From Terriglobia bacterium (GTDB taxonomy: Bacteria > Acidobacteriota > Thermoanaerobaculia > Thermoanaerobaculales > Thermoanaerobaculaceae): 35,897 bases of DNA. The notes beneath the pieces are model-generated. The model saw nothing but the letters and a program-made list of their open reading frames with translations. It was not told the DNA's origin and ran no database searches. The translations under genes were made by a program, and so were the position numbers. Where the stretch lies: positions 1 to 35,897 of the forward strand of contig JAIQFQ010000037.1 of NCBI GenBank assembly GCA_020073245.1. The letters are read 5' to 3'. Numbering within the stretch: position 1 is the stretch's first letter; the number at the start of each line of letters is the position of its first letter. Below, in pieces: positions 15,876 to 25,169 of the stretch.

Positions 15876-16484
15876 TCACGCGCCTCGGCGGTGCCCGCGG
15901 CCCGGTCCGTCCCTCTTGCCGAAGAACGGGCGGGCGGCCGTTCCGCCGGCCCACCCCTCGACCACCTCGGACCAGCGCCCTCGGGCAACGAGGAGGAGCT
16001 CCACGAGCTCGCGGACGGCTCCGTGGCCGCCATGAGAGCCCGCGACGAAATGGCAACGTTCCCGCACCTCGCTTGCCGCGTCGGCAGGGCATGCCGCCAG
16101 CCCGACCACCGTGAGCGCCGGGAGGTCCGGGAGGTCGTCGCCCATGAACGCCACCTCGGTCACCGCGACTCCGATGCGGGTCGCGAGGCGCGCGATGTCG
16201 GCCTTCTTGTCGCGGCTGCCTTGCACGGCGAGCTCGCGAGGGATCCCGAGGTCGCTGAGCCGCGGCTTCACGGGCCCTGCGAGGCGTCCGGAAAGGATGG
16301 CGACGGTGATCCCCTCGGTCACCGCCAACCTGATGGCGAAGCCGTCCCGCGCGGAGAACGCCTTGAGCGCCTCGCCGCGTGCACTGTAAATCAGGCTCGC
16401 GTCCGTGAGGACGCCGTCCACGTCGAGCACGAGCGCCTTGATGGCCCTGGCCCGAACAAGCAACTCCTGCTTCGCTGGCGCCAC
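15876..16484 (-). CDS. kdsC: Kdo-8-phosphate phosphatase (HAD superfamily)
   Basis: A 202-aa HAD phosphatase that converts Kdo-8-phosphate to Kdo for lipopolysaccharide inner core synthesis. Motif I is LVLDVDGVLTDAS (Asp21 nucleophile, Asp23), followed by the KdsC-specific ARDGFAIRLAVTEGITVAILSGR, a Lys in QGSRDKKADI, and motif IV FMGDDLPDLPAL (Asp116, Asp117, Asp120). The C-terminus is about 25 residues longer than typical and Gly/Arg-rich. The GTG at 16484 has GGAGG at 16491-16495 with 6-base spacing, and TAGCAT at 16503-16508 may be the -10. No other Kdo genes are in the window. The cN-II-like or CMP-sugar alternatives are less likely. Confidence 0.92.
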   Translation of the reverse strand: MAPAKQELLVRARAIKALVLDVDGVLTDASLIYSARGEALKAFSARDGFAIRLAVTEGITVAILSGRLAGPVKPRLSDLGIPRELAVQGSRDKKADIARLATRIGVAVTEVAFMGDDLPDLPALTVVGLAACPADAASEVRERCHFVAGSHGGHGAVRELVELLLVARGRWSEVVEGWAGGTAARPFFGKRDGPGRGHRRGA

Positions 16485-16640
16485 GGCGCACCTCCGGCCG
16501 CTATGCTAGCCGGTCGGGCGTTGAGAGAGAAGAGCATGGGTGGCTGTCACGCGGCCCGCCACGATCTCGGTCATGACGGCCCCCACCCCCCGGCATCGGC
16601 GCGGGCATGGGTCTCCCCCCGGTCGGCTTGCGTTGCCGCG

Positions 16641-16646
16641 TAGAAT
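16641..16646 (+). promoter_or_regulatory. Candidate -10 box upstream of the OppD-like gene
   Basis: TAGAAT ends 9 bases before the ATG at 16656; no Shine-Dalgarno is apparent. It lies in the 171-base divergent gap with kdsC, where I see no other feature. Confidence 0.45.
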
Positions 16647-16655
16647 GATCGGACC

Positions 16656-17642
16656 ATGCCGCCGATCGTGGAGGTAGACAGACTGACGATCGCCTTCCCG
16701 GATCCCGCCCGGGGTTGGCGCCGCGTCGTGGACGGAGTGACGCTCAACGTGGAGGAAGGGGAGGCGATGGGCGTCGTCGGTGAGTCGGGGTGCGGCAAGA
16801 CGCTGACCGCGCTTGCCCTCGTCCGGCTGGTCCCCGAGCCGGGTCGAATCGTGAGAGGCATGGTGCGGATCGGTGGCCAAGACGTGCTTGCCGCCGGTGA
16901 GCGGGATCTGTGCTCCCTTCGAGGCGGGTTTGTCGGATTCATCTTTCAGGAGCCGACACAGGCGCTGAACCCGGTGCGGTCCGTTGCCTCGCAGGTCAGC
17001 GAGGCGGCGCGCCTTCATGGTGGCGCCTCGAGGCCAGACGAAGATGCCCTCGCGATCCGGCTGCTTGCCGAGGTCGGCCTGGAGGATCCCGAGCGCGTTG
17101 CCCGTTCGTACCCCCACCAGCTCTCTGGAGGTCAGAGGCAACGGGTGCTGTTGGCGTCGGCCCTGGCGGCCGACCCCAAAGTTGTGGTCGCCGACGAGCC
17201 CACGTCGGCCCTCGATACCGTGTCACAGCAACGGATGGTGGAGCTGCTCCAGGAGTTGCGGCAGCGGCGGCGCCTGACTCTCCTGTTCGTGAGCCACGAT
17301 CTGGACCTCGTCGGTCGGCTCGTCGAGCGTGTGACCGTGCTCTATGCGGGCGAGACGGTGGAGGTGGCGACCCGAGACGCCTTGTTCGCCGAGCCCCACC
17401 ATCCCTATACGAGGGCCCTGGTTCAGGCGCGGCTTGCGGCAGGCGGGTTCGGAGAGCGCTTCCCGACCGTTCCGGGGGCTGTACCAAGGGCAGGGGCTTG
17501 GGGCCACGGCTGTCGCTTCGCGCCGCGATGCCCTTATGCGTTCGACCGGTGCCTGGAGGCGCGGCCGGCCCTCACGGCGCTCGGCGACGGCAGCATGGTC
17601 CGCTGCTTCCTCGTGAGCGAAACGGAGGACGCAGATGCCTGA
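16656..17642 (+). CDS. Peptide/nickel-type ABC transporter ATPase (DppD/OppD-like)
   Basis: A 328-aa cytosolic ATPase. Walker A is GESGCGKT, the Q-loop FIFQEPTQALNP, the signature LSGGQRQRV, Walker B VVVADEPTSALD, and the H-loop FVSHDLDLV. The C-terminal oligopeptide-transporter extension is present (HHPYTRALVQARL, then CRFAPRCPYAFDRC with three Cys). These proteins pair with a DppF/OppF subunit, encoded next with an 8-base overlap. No permease or solute-binding gene accompanies the pair, so the membrane partners must be elsewhere or upstream genes were lost. Di/oligopeptide import is the family default; nickel or other substrates are possible. Confidence 0.92.
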   Translation: MPPIVEVDRLTIAFPDPARGWRRVVDGVTLNVEEGEAMGVVGESGCGKTLTALALVRLVPEPGRIVRGMVRIGGQDVLAAGERDLCSLRGGFVGFIFQEPTQALNPVRSVASQVSEAARLHGGASRPDEDALAIRLLAEVGLEDPERVARSYPHQLSGGQRQRVLLASALAADPKVVVADEPTSALDTVSQQRMVELLQELRQRRRLTLLFVSHDLDLVGRLVERVTVLYAGETVEVATRDALFAEPHHPYTRALVQARLAAGGFGERFPTVPGAVPRAGAWGHGCRFAPRCPYAFDRCLEARPALTALGDGSMVRCFLVSETEDADA

Positions 17643-18498
17643 CGCGGGCGCAGGACCGATCCTGGTTGCCGATCGGGTGTCGCGGTCGTACCGCGTTCGC
17701 GCTCGCGCCGGTGCGCGGCGTCCGTCCACCGTACGTGCCCTGGACAAGGTCTCCTTCGCGCTGCGGCCGGGGGAGATCGTCGGGGTCGTCGGGAGGTCGG
17801 GAGCGGGCAAGACCACCCTCGCCAAGGTGCTGCTCGGGCTTGACGCTCCGGATGAAGGCTCGGTCATCTACGCAGGGCGACCGCTGCTGACCCTGAGTGT
17901 CGGCGAGACACGCCGGATGCGCCGAGCTGTGCAGGCGGTGTTCCAGGATCCGCACTCATCCCTTGACCCGCGCCAGTCTGTGGGCGGCATCCTATCGGAG
18001 CCGCTGGCAGTGCATCGGCTTGTCGCGAGGGGGAGGAGGCGGGAGCGGTGCCTCGAGCTGCTCTGCGGCGTCGGGCTTCCCGGGGAGGGTGGCTTCCTCG
18101 AACGACTGCCACGGGAGCTCTCGGGAGGGGAACGGCAGCGGCTTGCGATCGCGAGAGCGCTCGCATGCGAGCCCGAGCTACTCATTCTCGACGAGCCGGT
18201 CTCGGCCCTGGACGTCTCGGTGCGCGGCCAGGTGCTGAACCTGCTGCTCGATCTGCACGGGAGCACCGGTCTCGCGATGGTCGTGGTCGCACACGATCTG
18301 CGGCTGGTGAGCCGCCTCTGCGAAAGGGTGGTGGTCGTAGCGGATGGCAGGATCGTGGAAGAGGGCGAGGTGCGGCAGGTCCTCAGCCGGCCGGCACATG
18401 CGGTCACGGCCGAGCTTCTCGCTGCGGCTCGGTGGCTCGAGGAAGAACCCCGCCCGGCTGCAGTGATACCCCGCGGTGAACACAACTCCCGAGGTTGA
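17635..18498 (+). CDS. Peptide-type ABC transporter ATPase (DppF/OppF-like)
   Basis: A 287-aa partner ATPase. Walker A is GRSGAGKTT, the Q-loop AVFQDPHSSLDPRQSV, the signature LSGGERQRLAIARAL, Walker B LLILDEPVSALDVSV, and the H-loop VVAHDLRLV. QDPHSSLDPR is diagnostic for the DppF/OppF/GsiA group. The ATG at 17635 has GGAGG just upstream and overlaps the stop of the previous gene. The C-terminal Cys-containing oligopeptide extension seen in its partner is missing; the end (EEEPRPAAVIPRGE) is short and Pro-rich. Both ATP sites look intact. Confidence 0.92.
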   Translation: MPDAGAGPILVADRVSRSYRVRARAGARRPSTVRALDKVSFALRPGEIVGVVGRSGAGKTTLAKVLLGLDAPDEGSVIYAGRPLLTLSVGETRRMRRAVQAVFQDPHSSLDPRQSVGGILSEPLAVHRLVARGRRRERCLELLCGVGLPGEGGFLERLPRELSGGERQRLAIARALACEPELLILDEPVSALDVSVRGQVLNLLLDLHGSTGLAMVVVAHDLRLVSRLCERVVVVADGRIVEEGEVRQVLSRPAHAVTAELLAAARWLEEEPRPAAVIPRGEHNSRG

Positions 18499-18657
18499 CG
18501 TTGTGACTGACATGGGTGTCCTCCGTTCGTGCTGCCGGACCCTGGTGCTTCAGCGTTGGCGCGGAGGTCGGGTAGAGTTCGTCCGTTCAGGCTCGGTCGT
18601 GAAACCAGAGATGGGCGCGGAACGTACTAGTGCAACGACGTGAGAGTGGAGGTGTTC

Positions 18658-20358
18658 GTGAGAGCAAAGGGCTTGGTGTGTATGACAACCGCTCTGGTCG
18701 GGTTGCTCGCTCTCGGTGCGGGTGCGGCCGAGCAGCGGTTCGAGGTCGGAGCCGGACCCGGACAGCAGAAGCGCGGGGAACGGCTGGGAGCGCCGGAGAT
18801 GAGGCTCTCGCTGCAGGATGCCGTCGCGCTCGCGCTCGCACACAACATCAACCTGGAGGTCTCCCGCCTCGGCCTTGCATCGTCCGGGCAGGGCCTCCTG
18901 GGAAGCACCGGGATCTTCGACCCGGCAGTCTCGTCGACCGTGGCCGGCTCGTACTCCGAGGCTCCTTCGACCAACGCGCTCACGGGCGCAGACGTCGGGA
19001 TCGGGCGCGGCCGTGAGTTCGATCTCTCGCTGGGCGCGCTGATCCCCACTGGCGGCGCCTACTCGGTCGGCTGGACCAACACGCGGACAACGACGAACTC
19101 CAGCTTCTACTTTCTCAACCCGGCGTACAACTCCGGCCTGGCCCTCTCCTTCAGGCAGCCCTTGCTCAAGGGTTTCGGCACCGACGTCAACCGCACCGGG
19201 ATCGAGGTGGCGCGCAGGAACCGGGACTTCTCGCGGGTGGGCTTCGAGCAGACCGTGATCAGTACCGCCCAGTCAGTGGAGAGCGCGTACTGGAATCTCG
19301 TGTACACCATTGACAACCTCAAGGCCACGCAGCACTCGCTGATGCTCGCTCAGGATCTCCTCGATCAGACCCGTGCGAGGGTACGGATCGGGACCTCGGC
19401 GCCCATCGACATCGTACAGTCCGAGGCCGCCGTGGCGGCCCGCGAGCTCGACATCATCCAGGCGGAGAACGCCGTCGAGAACGCCGGCGACGTCCTCAAG
19501 GGCCTCATGGGATTCGAGAACGCCGAGGACTGGAAGAGCAAAGTAGTCCCCACCGACGCTCTCGAGGCGACGACCGAGCTTGTGGACCTCGACAAAGCGA
19601 TCGCCGATGCGCTGGCCAAGCGTCCGGAGCTGCGCCAGCGACAGCTCGAGCTCGAGATCGGCGAGATCAACCTTCTGGCGGCGCGGAACACGGTCAAGCC
19701 GCAGCTCGACCTTTCCCTGAGGTACGGATACGCCGGCGTCGGGGGAGACCTGATCGTCACCGACCCCAATACGGGCGAGGTGCTCTCGGTCACAAAGGGC
19801 GGATGGAGCGACGCGTTGAGCCAGCTGTACCACCGGGACTACAACCAGTGGTCCGCCATGATGACCTTCTCGTACCCGTTGGGAAATCATCAGGCCAAGG
19901 CCCAGCTGGCCCAGAGCCGTTTCGCCACGACAACGGCGCAGCAGAACATCGCGTTGCAGCGGCAGGCGGTGATCCAGGACGTCCGGAACACGGTCCGTCT
20001 GCTCGAGGCCAGCGCCAAGGGGATCGCAGCCGCGGTCAAGTCCCGCGAGCTGGCTGAGAGGAACCTGGACGCCGAGCAGAAGAAGTTCGCGAACGGCATG
20101 TCCACCAACTTCCAGGTCGTGAAGATCCAGGACGACCTGGCGGCCGCTCAGGCGGCGGAGCTGCGGGCCCGCGTGCTCTACCGCCAGGCCACCGCCGCGT
20201 ACCAGGTCGCGTCGGGGATGCTGCTGGAACAAATGGGCATTGCGATCAAGGGCGAACCTGAGGCGCATGAGCCCCACACCGCCCTCAAGGACGTCGGTTT
20301 CCTGAAATTCGGGCACTACTCCAAGGACACGAGCGCTCAGGCGGCGCCGAAACCATGA
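18658..20358 (+). CDS. TolC-family outer-membrane efflux protein
   Basis: A 566-aa exported protein. The GTG at 18658 follows GGAGG at 18649-18653 and gives a clean signal peptide ([23 protein letters not shown]); GTGs upstream would only extend it. Two OEP-type repeats of long helices follow ([22 protein letters not shown] near 55; [25 protein letters not shown] near 320), with [24 protein letters not shown] and the typical [19 protein letters not shown] near the end. It would form the trimeric outer-membrane duct of a tripartite exporter. The gene for an ABC ATPase overlaps its stop by 4 bases, pointing to a MacAB-like system; no membrane-fusion protein or permease gene is nearby. Confidence 0.93.
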   Translation: MRAKGLVCMTTALVGLLALGAGAAEQRFEVGAGPGQQKRGERLGAPEMRLSLQDAVALALAHNINLEVSRLGLASSGQGLLGSTGIFDPAVSSTVAGSYSEAPSTNALTGADVGIGRGREFDLSLGALIPTGGAYSVGWTNTRTTTNSSFYFLNPAYNSGLALSFRQPLLKGFGTDVNRTGIEVARRNRDFSRVGFEQTVISTAQSVESAYWNLVYTIDNLKATQHSLMLAQDLLDQTRARVRIGTSAPIDIVQSEAAVAARELDIIQAENAVENAGDVLKGLMGFENAEDWKSKVVPTDALEATTELVDLDKAIADALAKRPELRQRQLELEIGEINLLAARNTVKPQLDLSLRYGYAGVGGDLIVTDPNTGEVLSVTKGGWSDALSQLYHRDYNQWSAMMTFSYPLGNHQAKAQLAQSRFATTTAQQNIALQRQAVIQDVRNTVRLLEASAKGIAAAVKSRELAERNLDAEQKKFANGMSTNFQVVKIQDDLAAAQAAELRARVLYRQATAAYQVASGMLLEQMGIAIKGEPEAHEPHTALKDVGFLKFGHYSKDTSAQAAPKP

Positions 20359-21059
20359 GCAGCGTGGCCTCGCGGCGCCTGATCGAGATTCGGGACCTCG
20401 TCAAGGTGTACGAGATGGGGGACGTGCAGGTGCGCGCCCTGGACGGCGTCTCGTTCGACCTGGAGGCGGGTGAGTTCGTCGCCATCATGGGCCCTTCCGG
20501 GTCGGGGAAGTCCACGCTGATGAACCTCATCGGCTGCTTGGACACGCCCACTTCCGGCACCTACCATCTCAACAAACAGGAGGTCTCGAAACTCGACGAC
20601 GACGAACTGGCTCGCATCCGCAACCGCGAGATCGGATTCGTGTTCCAGACTTTCAATCTGCTCGCCCGGACGTCGGCTCTGGAGAACGTCGAGGTCCCCC
20701 TCGTCTACGCCGGCATCCCGAGGCACGAACGCCGCCGACGCGCGAAAGAGATGTTGGAGATGGTCGGGCTGGGCGACCGGATGCACCACCAACCGAACGA
20801 GCTCTCGGGAGGGCAACGCCAGAGGGTCGCCGTCGCACGGGCTCTGGTAAACCGACCCTCGTTGCTGCTGGCCGACGAGCCGACCGGAAACCTGGACTCG
20901 CGAACCGGCGAAGAGATCATGGCGCTCTTCGACGAGCTGAACGGCCGCGGGAACACGATCGTCCTGGTTACGCACGAGGAGGACATCGCGCATCACGCGC
21001 GGCGCGTCGTCAAGCTGCGCGACGGGAAGGTCGTCGAGGAGCATCACCGCGCCGCATAG
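20355..21059 (+). CDS. MacB/LolD-type ABC transporter ATPase
   Basis: A 234-aa stand-alone ATPase: Walker [10 protein letters not shown], the family-typical [17 protein letters not shown], the Q-loop [26 protein letters not shown], the signature [16 protein letters not shown], Walker [13 protein letters not shown], and the H-loop [15 protein letters not shown]. This pattern is shared by MacB, LolD and FtsE-type subunits that energise FtsX-fold permeases. It starts within the TolC-like stop codon (ATGA), so the two are co-translated. The permease partner is not downstream; the next gene is an unrelated flavoprotein after 109 bases. Confidence 0.92.
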   Translation: MSSVASRRLIEIRDLVKVYEMGDVQVRALDGVSFDLEAGEFVAIMGPSGSGKSTLMNLIGCLDTPTSGTYHLNKQEVSKLDDDELARIRNREIGFVFQTFNLLARTSALENVEVPLVYAGIPRHERRRRAKEMLEMVGLGDRMHHQPNELSGGQRQRVAVARALVNRPSLLLADEPTGNLDSRTGEEIMALFDELNGRGNTIVLVTHEEDIAHHARRVVKLRDGKVVEEHHRAA

Positions 21060-21168
21060 CTCAGGTTCCCAAGCGTATTGATGCGCCCGCTCCGGAAGCG
21101 TCGGCGACCTCGTGCGTGAACCCTCGGTGCTTCGGGATGTCGCTCCGACTGTGGCAAACTGATAGACA

Positions 21169-22632
21169 GTGCACGCAAAGGCGCGTTCCGTCCTGGTGGT
21201 CGGCAGCGGTCTGGCAGGGCTCACCTGCGCCGCAGAGCTCGCCGCCTCCGGACGAGACGCTCTGGTGGTTTCACCGGGTCGAGCCGGCCGGGACGGCGCC
21301 ACGCACCGCGTGCACGCTCTTGCGCCGTGGATCCTTCTCACCGCGCCCTGGGTCCGAGGTGACAGCCCGACGCGATTCTTCGACGATCTCAAGCGGAGAG
21401 GGCTCGGGCTCGAACGGAGCGGGCTGGCCGAGGTCCTGGCAGACTCCTCTCATGCAGCGGCGCTCCGACTGATCGAGGACCTCGACCTCGAGCCGATGGA
21501 CGCGGAGCCAGTCACTCTGGCCGGCGACGAGCTGCCGAGGGGCTTGCGATGTCTCCCGCGGAACCGGCACATCATGCTCGCGCCGGCGCTAACCCACTGC
21601 GCCGCGGTGGGCGTCCGGGTTCGCGAGCGCACGCTCGTATTCGGCCTCCTCATCGGTGAAGACCGGGTGGTCGGCGCCGTCGTCGTGGATCGCGACGGGG
21701 GCGGCGTATCGAGCATCGAGGCGGAGGCCGTTGTCCTGGCGTGCGGGGGTGGGGGCGCCGTCTTCCCGGTGACCACGTCGCCACGGTGGTGCCGCGGTAC
21801 GGGGCTCGCGCTCGCAAGTGCGGCCGCCGTTCTGCTTCACCGGCCCGGGCTGGCGCAGGCCCTGCCGGTCACCGCGACGCCGCCGCTTTTCTTCCCGAGC
21901 TCCGCGGCGCTCGTTCACGGCCGCATCGAGATCGGCAGCCGCGCCCTTCCTGCGGACCGCGATGTTGAGGCGACGACCGTGGCGATCGCGGGAGCTGCTC
22001 GCGCCGGCACGCCGGCGCTGTTCGAGCCGATCGCCGAGACGGCGTCGATCCTCCCCGCGCGTGTCAGGGCGAGCGCCGCCTTCAAGCAGAGTGGGCGCAT
22101 CCCGCTCACCGTCGCGTTGCATCACTGCATCGGCGGCGTGGCCATCGACACCTGGGGGCGGACGTCGTTGCCGGGCCTCTACGCGTGCGGCGAGGCTGCC
22201 GGAGGCGTCCAGGGCCAGCGTCGCACGATGGGCACGGGCCTCCTGGAGGCGGCGGTTTTCGGCAGACGCGCGGCGCAGGCAATCATCCGCGACCAAAAGG
22301 AATACGGTCCCCGGTCGGAGCGTAACCGCAGGGCCGCGGTTCCCGGCCTCCCGTTCGAGCCGGCAGCAATCGAACACCGGCTGGACGAGCTGCTCGGGCC
22401 CCTGGTCGTGCTGCGCCCGCCCGACGAGGTGGAGAGCGCGGTGCGGGAACTGAGGGCCTGGCCTCTGGGCGACTTCGAGCCTTCACTGGCTGACGAGGCC
22501 AGTGCGTTTGCCGGGATACGGCGCCAGGCCGCACTTGCAATGTTGGGAGCGTTTCGGGAAGATCGCTCTGCCGATGCGCCCGGCGCACCGCCGGCTGGGA
22601 GCGGGGAGGGTCGATGGACGACCTCAGCGTGA
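21169..22632 (+). CDS. FAD flavoprotein of the L-aspartate oxidase/fumarate reductase family
   Basis: A 487-aa protein starting at GTG 21169. The N-terminal dinucleotide fold is VLVVGSGLAGLTCAAELA (8-25). Family landmarks follow: VVLACGGGGAVFP, DRDVEATTVAIAGAA (resembling the RD segment that carries a catalytic Arg in L-aspartate oxidase), ALHHCIGGVAIDTWGRTSLPGLYACGEAAGG, and GQRRTMGTGLLEAAVFGRRAA. The His of HHCIGG and an Arg in GQRR are retained, so it is probably an active oxidase/dehydrogenase, possibly NadB making iminoaspartate for NAD synthesis. nadA and nadC are not adjacent, and the middle region is divergent, so I stop at the family. Confidence 0.8.
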   Translation: MHAKARSVLVVGSGLAGLTCAAELAASGRDALVVSPGRAGRDGATHRVHALAPWILLTAPWVRGDSPTRFFDDLKRRGLGLERSGLAEVLADSSHAAALRLIEDLDLEPMDAEPVTLAGDELPRGLRCLPRNRHIMLAPALTHCAAVGVRVRERTLVFGLLIGEDRVVGAVVVDRDGGGVSSIEAEAVVLACGGGGAVFPVTTSPRWCRGTGLALASAAAVLLHRPGLAQALPVTATPPLFFPSSAALVHGRIEIGSRALPADRDVEATTVAIAGAARAGTPALFEPIAETASILPARVRASAAFKQSGRIPLTVALHHCIGGVAIDTWGRTSLPGLYACGEAAGGVQGQRRTMGTGLLEAAVFGRRAAQAIIRDQKEYGPRSERNRRAAVPGLPFEPAAIEHRLDELLGPLVVLRPPDEVESAVRELRAWPLGDFEPSLADEASAFAGIRRQAALAMLGAFREDRSADAPGAPPAGSGEGRWTTSA

Positions 22633-22865
22633 AGCTGACTCCTGAGGAGTGGCATCTGATCTCTGGTCTGAGGGACATCCCGCCCAGCCCCCTGCGCGAC
22701 CTCATGCACGAGATGATGACGGCCCTCGTGGAGTACGTTCGCGAGCCGAAGTGTGCCGAGATGCAGGCAGACGGCGTGCCGTGCTCGAGTCCGACGGCGG
22801 ACTGCGAGCAGTGCGAGAAGGTCCGGCAGCTCCTTACGAACCTGCGGCACGGCGTGAGCCAGTAG
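22614..22865 (+). CDS. Small Cys-containing hypothetical protein, 83 aa
   Basis: The ATG at 22614 follows GGAGG and overlaps the last 19 bases of the flavoprotein gene, which supports a real coupled gene. I do not recognise the family. The first 45 residues are helical and acidic (LTPEEWHLISGLRDIPPSPLRDLMHEMM). Four Cys follow at 47, 57, 64 and 67 (C-x9-C-x6-C-x2-C), a spacing that could bind zinc or an iron-sulfur cluster. No membrane segment. Its coupling to an FAD enzyme raises the possibility of a small partner subunit, which is inference only. Confidence 0.75.
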   Translation: MDDLSVKLTPEEWHLISGLRDIPPSPLRDLMHEMMTALVEYVREPKCAEMQADGVPCSSPTADCEQCEKVRQLLTNLRHGVSQ

Positions 22866-22960
22866 CCTCGGGGCATGAAACGCGGTGTGGTGGATTGCAG
22901 CCGCATGGTCGGCGGCCGTCCCGATGCATGCGACCGCCGCCGAGCCGTCGGAGATGCGAG

Positions 22961-24484
22961 TCACGACACGTCGAATTTGACTCCCTGGGCGAGCGGGAGA
23001 TCCTGGGACCAGTTGATCGTGCAGGTCTGACGGCGCATGTAAGCCTTCCATGCGTCCGATCCCGCTTCACGCCCACCGCCGGTTTCCTTCTCCCCGCCGA
23101 ACGCGCCGCCGATCTCGGCTCCGGACGTGCCGATGTTCACGTTGGCGATGCCGCAGTCCGACCCCTCGTGGGAGAGAAAGCGCTCGGCCGAGAGCAGGTT
23201 CGTGGTGAAGATCGCCGACGACAGGCCTTGCGGCACGGCGTTGTGGATCGCGAGGGCCTCCTCGAGCGTCTCGATCTCGTAGATGTACAGTATCGGCGCG
23301 AACGTCTCATCCTCCGCGATAGCGAGCCCCTCGTGGGCCTTGACGATCGTCGGCTCGACGAAGTTACCCGGCCCGGAGATTTTCTTGCCGCCCGTCAGGA
23401 TCTCGCCGCCCTGCTCGCGTACCTTCTCCAACGCCGCCATCATGTCTTGCACGGCGGCTTCGTTGACCAACGGACCCATCAGCGTGCCTGGCTTCAGCGG
23501 GTCGCCGATCGGCACGGACCTATACCCCTTCACGAGCCGCCCGACCAGCCTCTCGTACGCGCCCTTTTGAACGATCAAGCGGCGCAAGGTGGTGCAGCGC
23601 TGGCCCGCGGTGCCCACCGCTGCGAAGAGGATCCCCCGCAGCGCGAGGTCCAGGTTGGCGTCGTCCATGACCACGATGGCGTTGTTCCCGCCCAGCTCGA
23701 GTATCGAGTGCCCGAACCGCGCCGCGACGGATTCCGAGACCTTCCGCCCCTGCGCGCACGACCCGGTGAAGGAGATCAGCGGCACGCGCTTATCGTCCAC
23801 GAGGCGCTGGCCGACCTCGCGGCCGCTGCCTATCACCAAATTGAACGCACCGTCACAACCGAACTTCGCCATGACCCGATTGCAGATGTGCTGAACCGCC
23901 AGTGCCGTCAAAGGGGTTTCGGATGACGGCTTCCAGATCACGGTGTCGCCGCAGACGGCGGCGAGCGCGGCGTTCCAGGCCCATACGGCCACCGGAAAGT
24001 TGAAGGCCGTGATGACCCCGACCGGGCCGATCGGGTGCCACTGCTCGTACATCCGGTGACGGGGCCGCTCGGAGGCGATCGTCAACCCGTAGAGCTGGCG
24101 GGAGAGACCTACCGCGAAATCACACATGTCGATCATCTCCTGGACCTCGCCGAGGCCCTCCGAGAGGATCTTGCCCATCTCGAGCGACACCAGAGCACCG
24201 AGAGCTTCCTTGTTGGCGCGCAGCTCGTTTCCGAGCTCGCGAACCATCTCGCCGCGCTTGGGCGCGGGCACCATGCGCCAGGTCAGAAAGGCCTGCTGTG
24301 CGGTGGCCGTAACGCGCTCGTACGCGGCTGCGTCCGCCTGGCGGACCTTCGCGATGACCTCGCCGGACGCCGGGTTCAGCGAAGCGAGCTCGGGCCCGCC
24401 CGTGACGGTAAGCCAGCCGCGGGCGTAGCCACCAGGATTGACTGCGTCGACGTTCAGGGCGCTCAAGATCTCTTTCGTCTCCAT
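22961..24484 (-). CDS. ALDH7-type aldehyde dehydrogenase (aminoadipate semialdehyde class)
   Basis: A 507-aa NAD-dependent dehydrogenase. Catalytic Cys297 is in GTAGQRCTTLRRL and Glu263 in ILELGGNNAIVV. The tail GTSGAEIGGAFGGEKETGGG, followed by GSDAWKAYMRRQTCTIN, is diagnostic of the antiquitin/ALDH7 group, which oxidises L-2-aminoadipate-6-semialdehyde (piperideine-6-carboxylate) in lysine breakdown. The ATG at 24484 has GGAGG with good spacing. It lies 42 bases after a thioesterase gene on the same strand. Lysine catabolism is the best guess; no other gene of that pathway is in the window, though ornithine aminotransferase at 28844 is a related omega-amino acid enzyme. Confidence 0.92.
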   Translation of the reverse strand: METKEILSALNVDAVNPGGYARGWLTVTGGPELASLNPASGEVIAKVRQADAAAYERVTATAQQAFLTWRMVPAPKRGEMVRELGNELRANKEALGALVSLEMGKILSEGLGEVQEMIDMCDFAVGLSRQLYGLTIASERPRHRMYEQWHPIGPVGVITAFNFPVAVWAWNAALAAVCGDTVIWKPSSETPLTALAVQHICNRVMAKFGCDGAFNLVIGSGREVGQRLVDDKRVPLISFTGSCAQGRKVSESVAARFGHSILELGGNNAIVVMDDANLDLALRGILFAAVGTAGQRCTTLRRLIVQKGAYERLVGRLVKGYRSVPIGDPLKPGTLMGPLVNEAAVQDMMAALEKVREQGGEILTGGKKISGPGNFVEPTIVKAHEGLAIAEDETFAPILYIYEIETLEEALAIHNAVPQGLSSAIFTTNLLSAERFLSHEGSDCGIANVNIGTSGAEIGGAFGGEKETGGGREAGSDAWKAYMRRQTCTINWSQDLPLAQGVKFDVS

Positions 24485-24526
24485 GCGAGTCCTCCGTGGT
24501 TGTTCAGTACTTCACAAGGGCGCAGT

Positions 24527-25063
24527 CTAGTGCCTCCCAGGATCCGGGGGAAGGGGATGTGGACGCGGGCCGGCGTCGAGATCGTCGCTGAGGACGTCGA
24601 TGTCGCCGGGCCGGAAACGCAGGGCGGACTGCAGGGCTGCGGATTCCTCGCGCGAGAGGGCCGCGAAGGTGGACGTGGCCGACGCGGCAAGATCGCCCTC
24701 GGGCGTGAGCACCTCCCCCTCGGCGCGCACGTATGATCCCCATGAGTCCACCACCCACCCCGTGACCTGGAGCGTCTCACCGAGGCGGGCAGGGGACTTG
24801 AAGCGCACCTGGAGCTCGCCGGTGACACAGTAGGCCCTCCTCGCCACCGCACATGCCCACGCAAGACACTCGTCGAGGATCGCCGAGAGCAGACCGCCGT
24901 GGACCATGTTTGAGTAGCCGGTATGCTCCGGTCCCGGCCGGAACCGCCCGACGACTCGTCGCCGCTCGGGATCCCAGGCCCAACGGAGCTGCAGCGACCC
25001 AGGGTTGACCGTCCGTTCTCCGCACACTGGACACGCCGGGTAGAAGGGGAAGGGGCGCAGCAC
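24527..25063 (-). CDS. PaaI-like hot-dog thioesterase
   Basis: A 178-aa protein of the 4HBT/PaaI group that hydrolyses acyl-CoA thioesters. The hallmark is MVHGGLLSAILDECLAWA (53-70), with HGG and the Asp/Glu pair of the active site, followed by the strands GELQVRFKSPARLGETLQVTG. An N-terminal CPVCG (11-15) is an added possible metal-binding pair. The C-terminal 35 residues are Pro/Asp-rich and probably disordered. The GTG at 25063 is supported by a TAGCAT box 6 bases upstream; there is no Shine-Dalgarno. It is first in a unit with the aldehyde dehydrogenase. Natural substrate unknown. Confidence 0.85.
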   Translation of the reverse strand: MLRPFPFYPACPVCGERTVNPGSLQLRWAWDPERRRVVGRFRPGPEHTGYSNMVHGGLLSAILDECLAWACAVARRAYCVTGELQVRFKSPARLGETLQVTGWVVDSWGSYVRAEGEVLTPEGDLAASATSTFAALSREESAALQSALRFRPGDIDVLSDDLDAGPRPHPLPPDPGRH

Positions 25064-25069
25064 GGACGA

Positions 25070-25075
25070 ATGCTA
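25070..25075 (-). promoter_or_regulatory. Candidate -10 box for leaderless thioesterase start
   Basis: TGC-TAGCAT (TGn-extended -10) on the minus strand ends 6 bases before the GTG at 25063. No Shine-Dalgarno. Confidence 0.45.
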
Positions 25076-25169
25076 GCAAAGGCGCCCGGCTCGCAGCGAT
25101 GGTAGGTGCCGGGGGCGCGGCTGGAGGCTGAGCAGCTTCCTCCCGGGCTGGCCGATTGAGGATCTGGCT

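Noticed and set aside
18499..18657. TTGACG near the end of the DppF-like gene as a tolC promoter
   Set aside because: No -10-like sequence at 16-18 bases; nothing convincing elsewhere in the gap.
22866..22960. Imperfect GC-rich inverted repeat (TCGGCGG ... CCGCCGA) between convergent genes
   Set aside because: Long loop, no T-tract; too weak to call a terminator.
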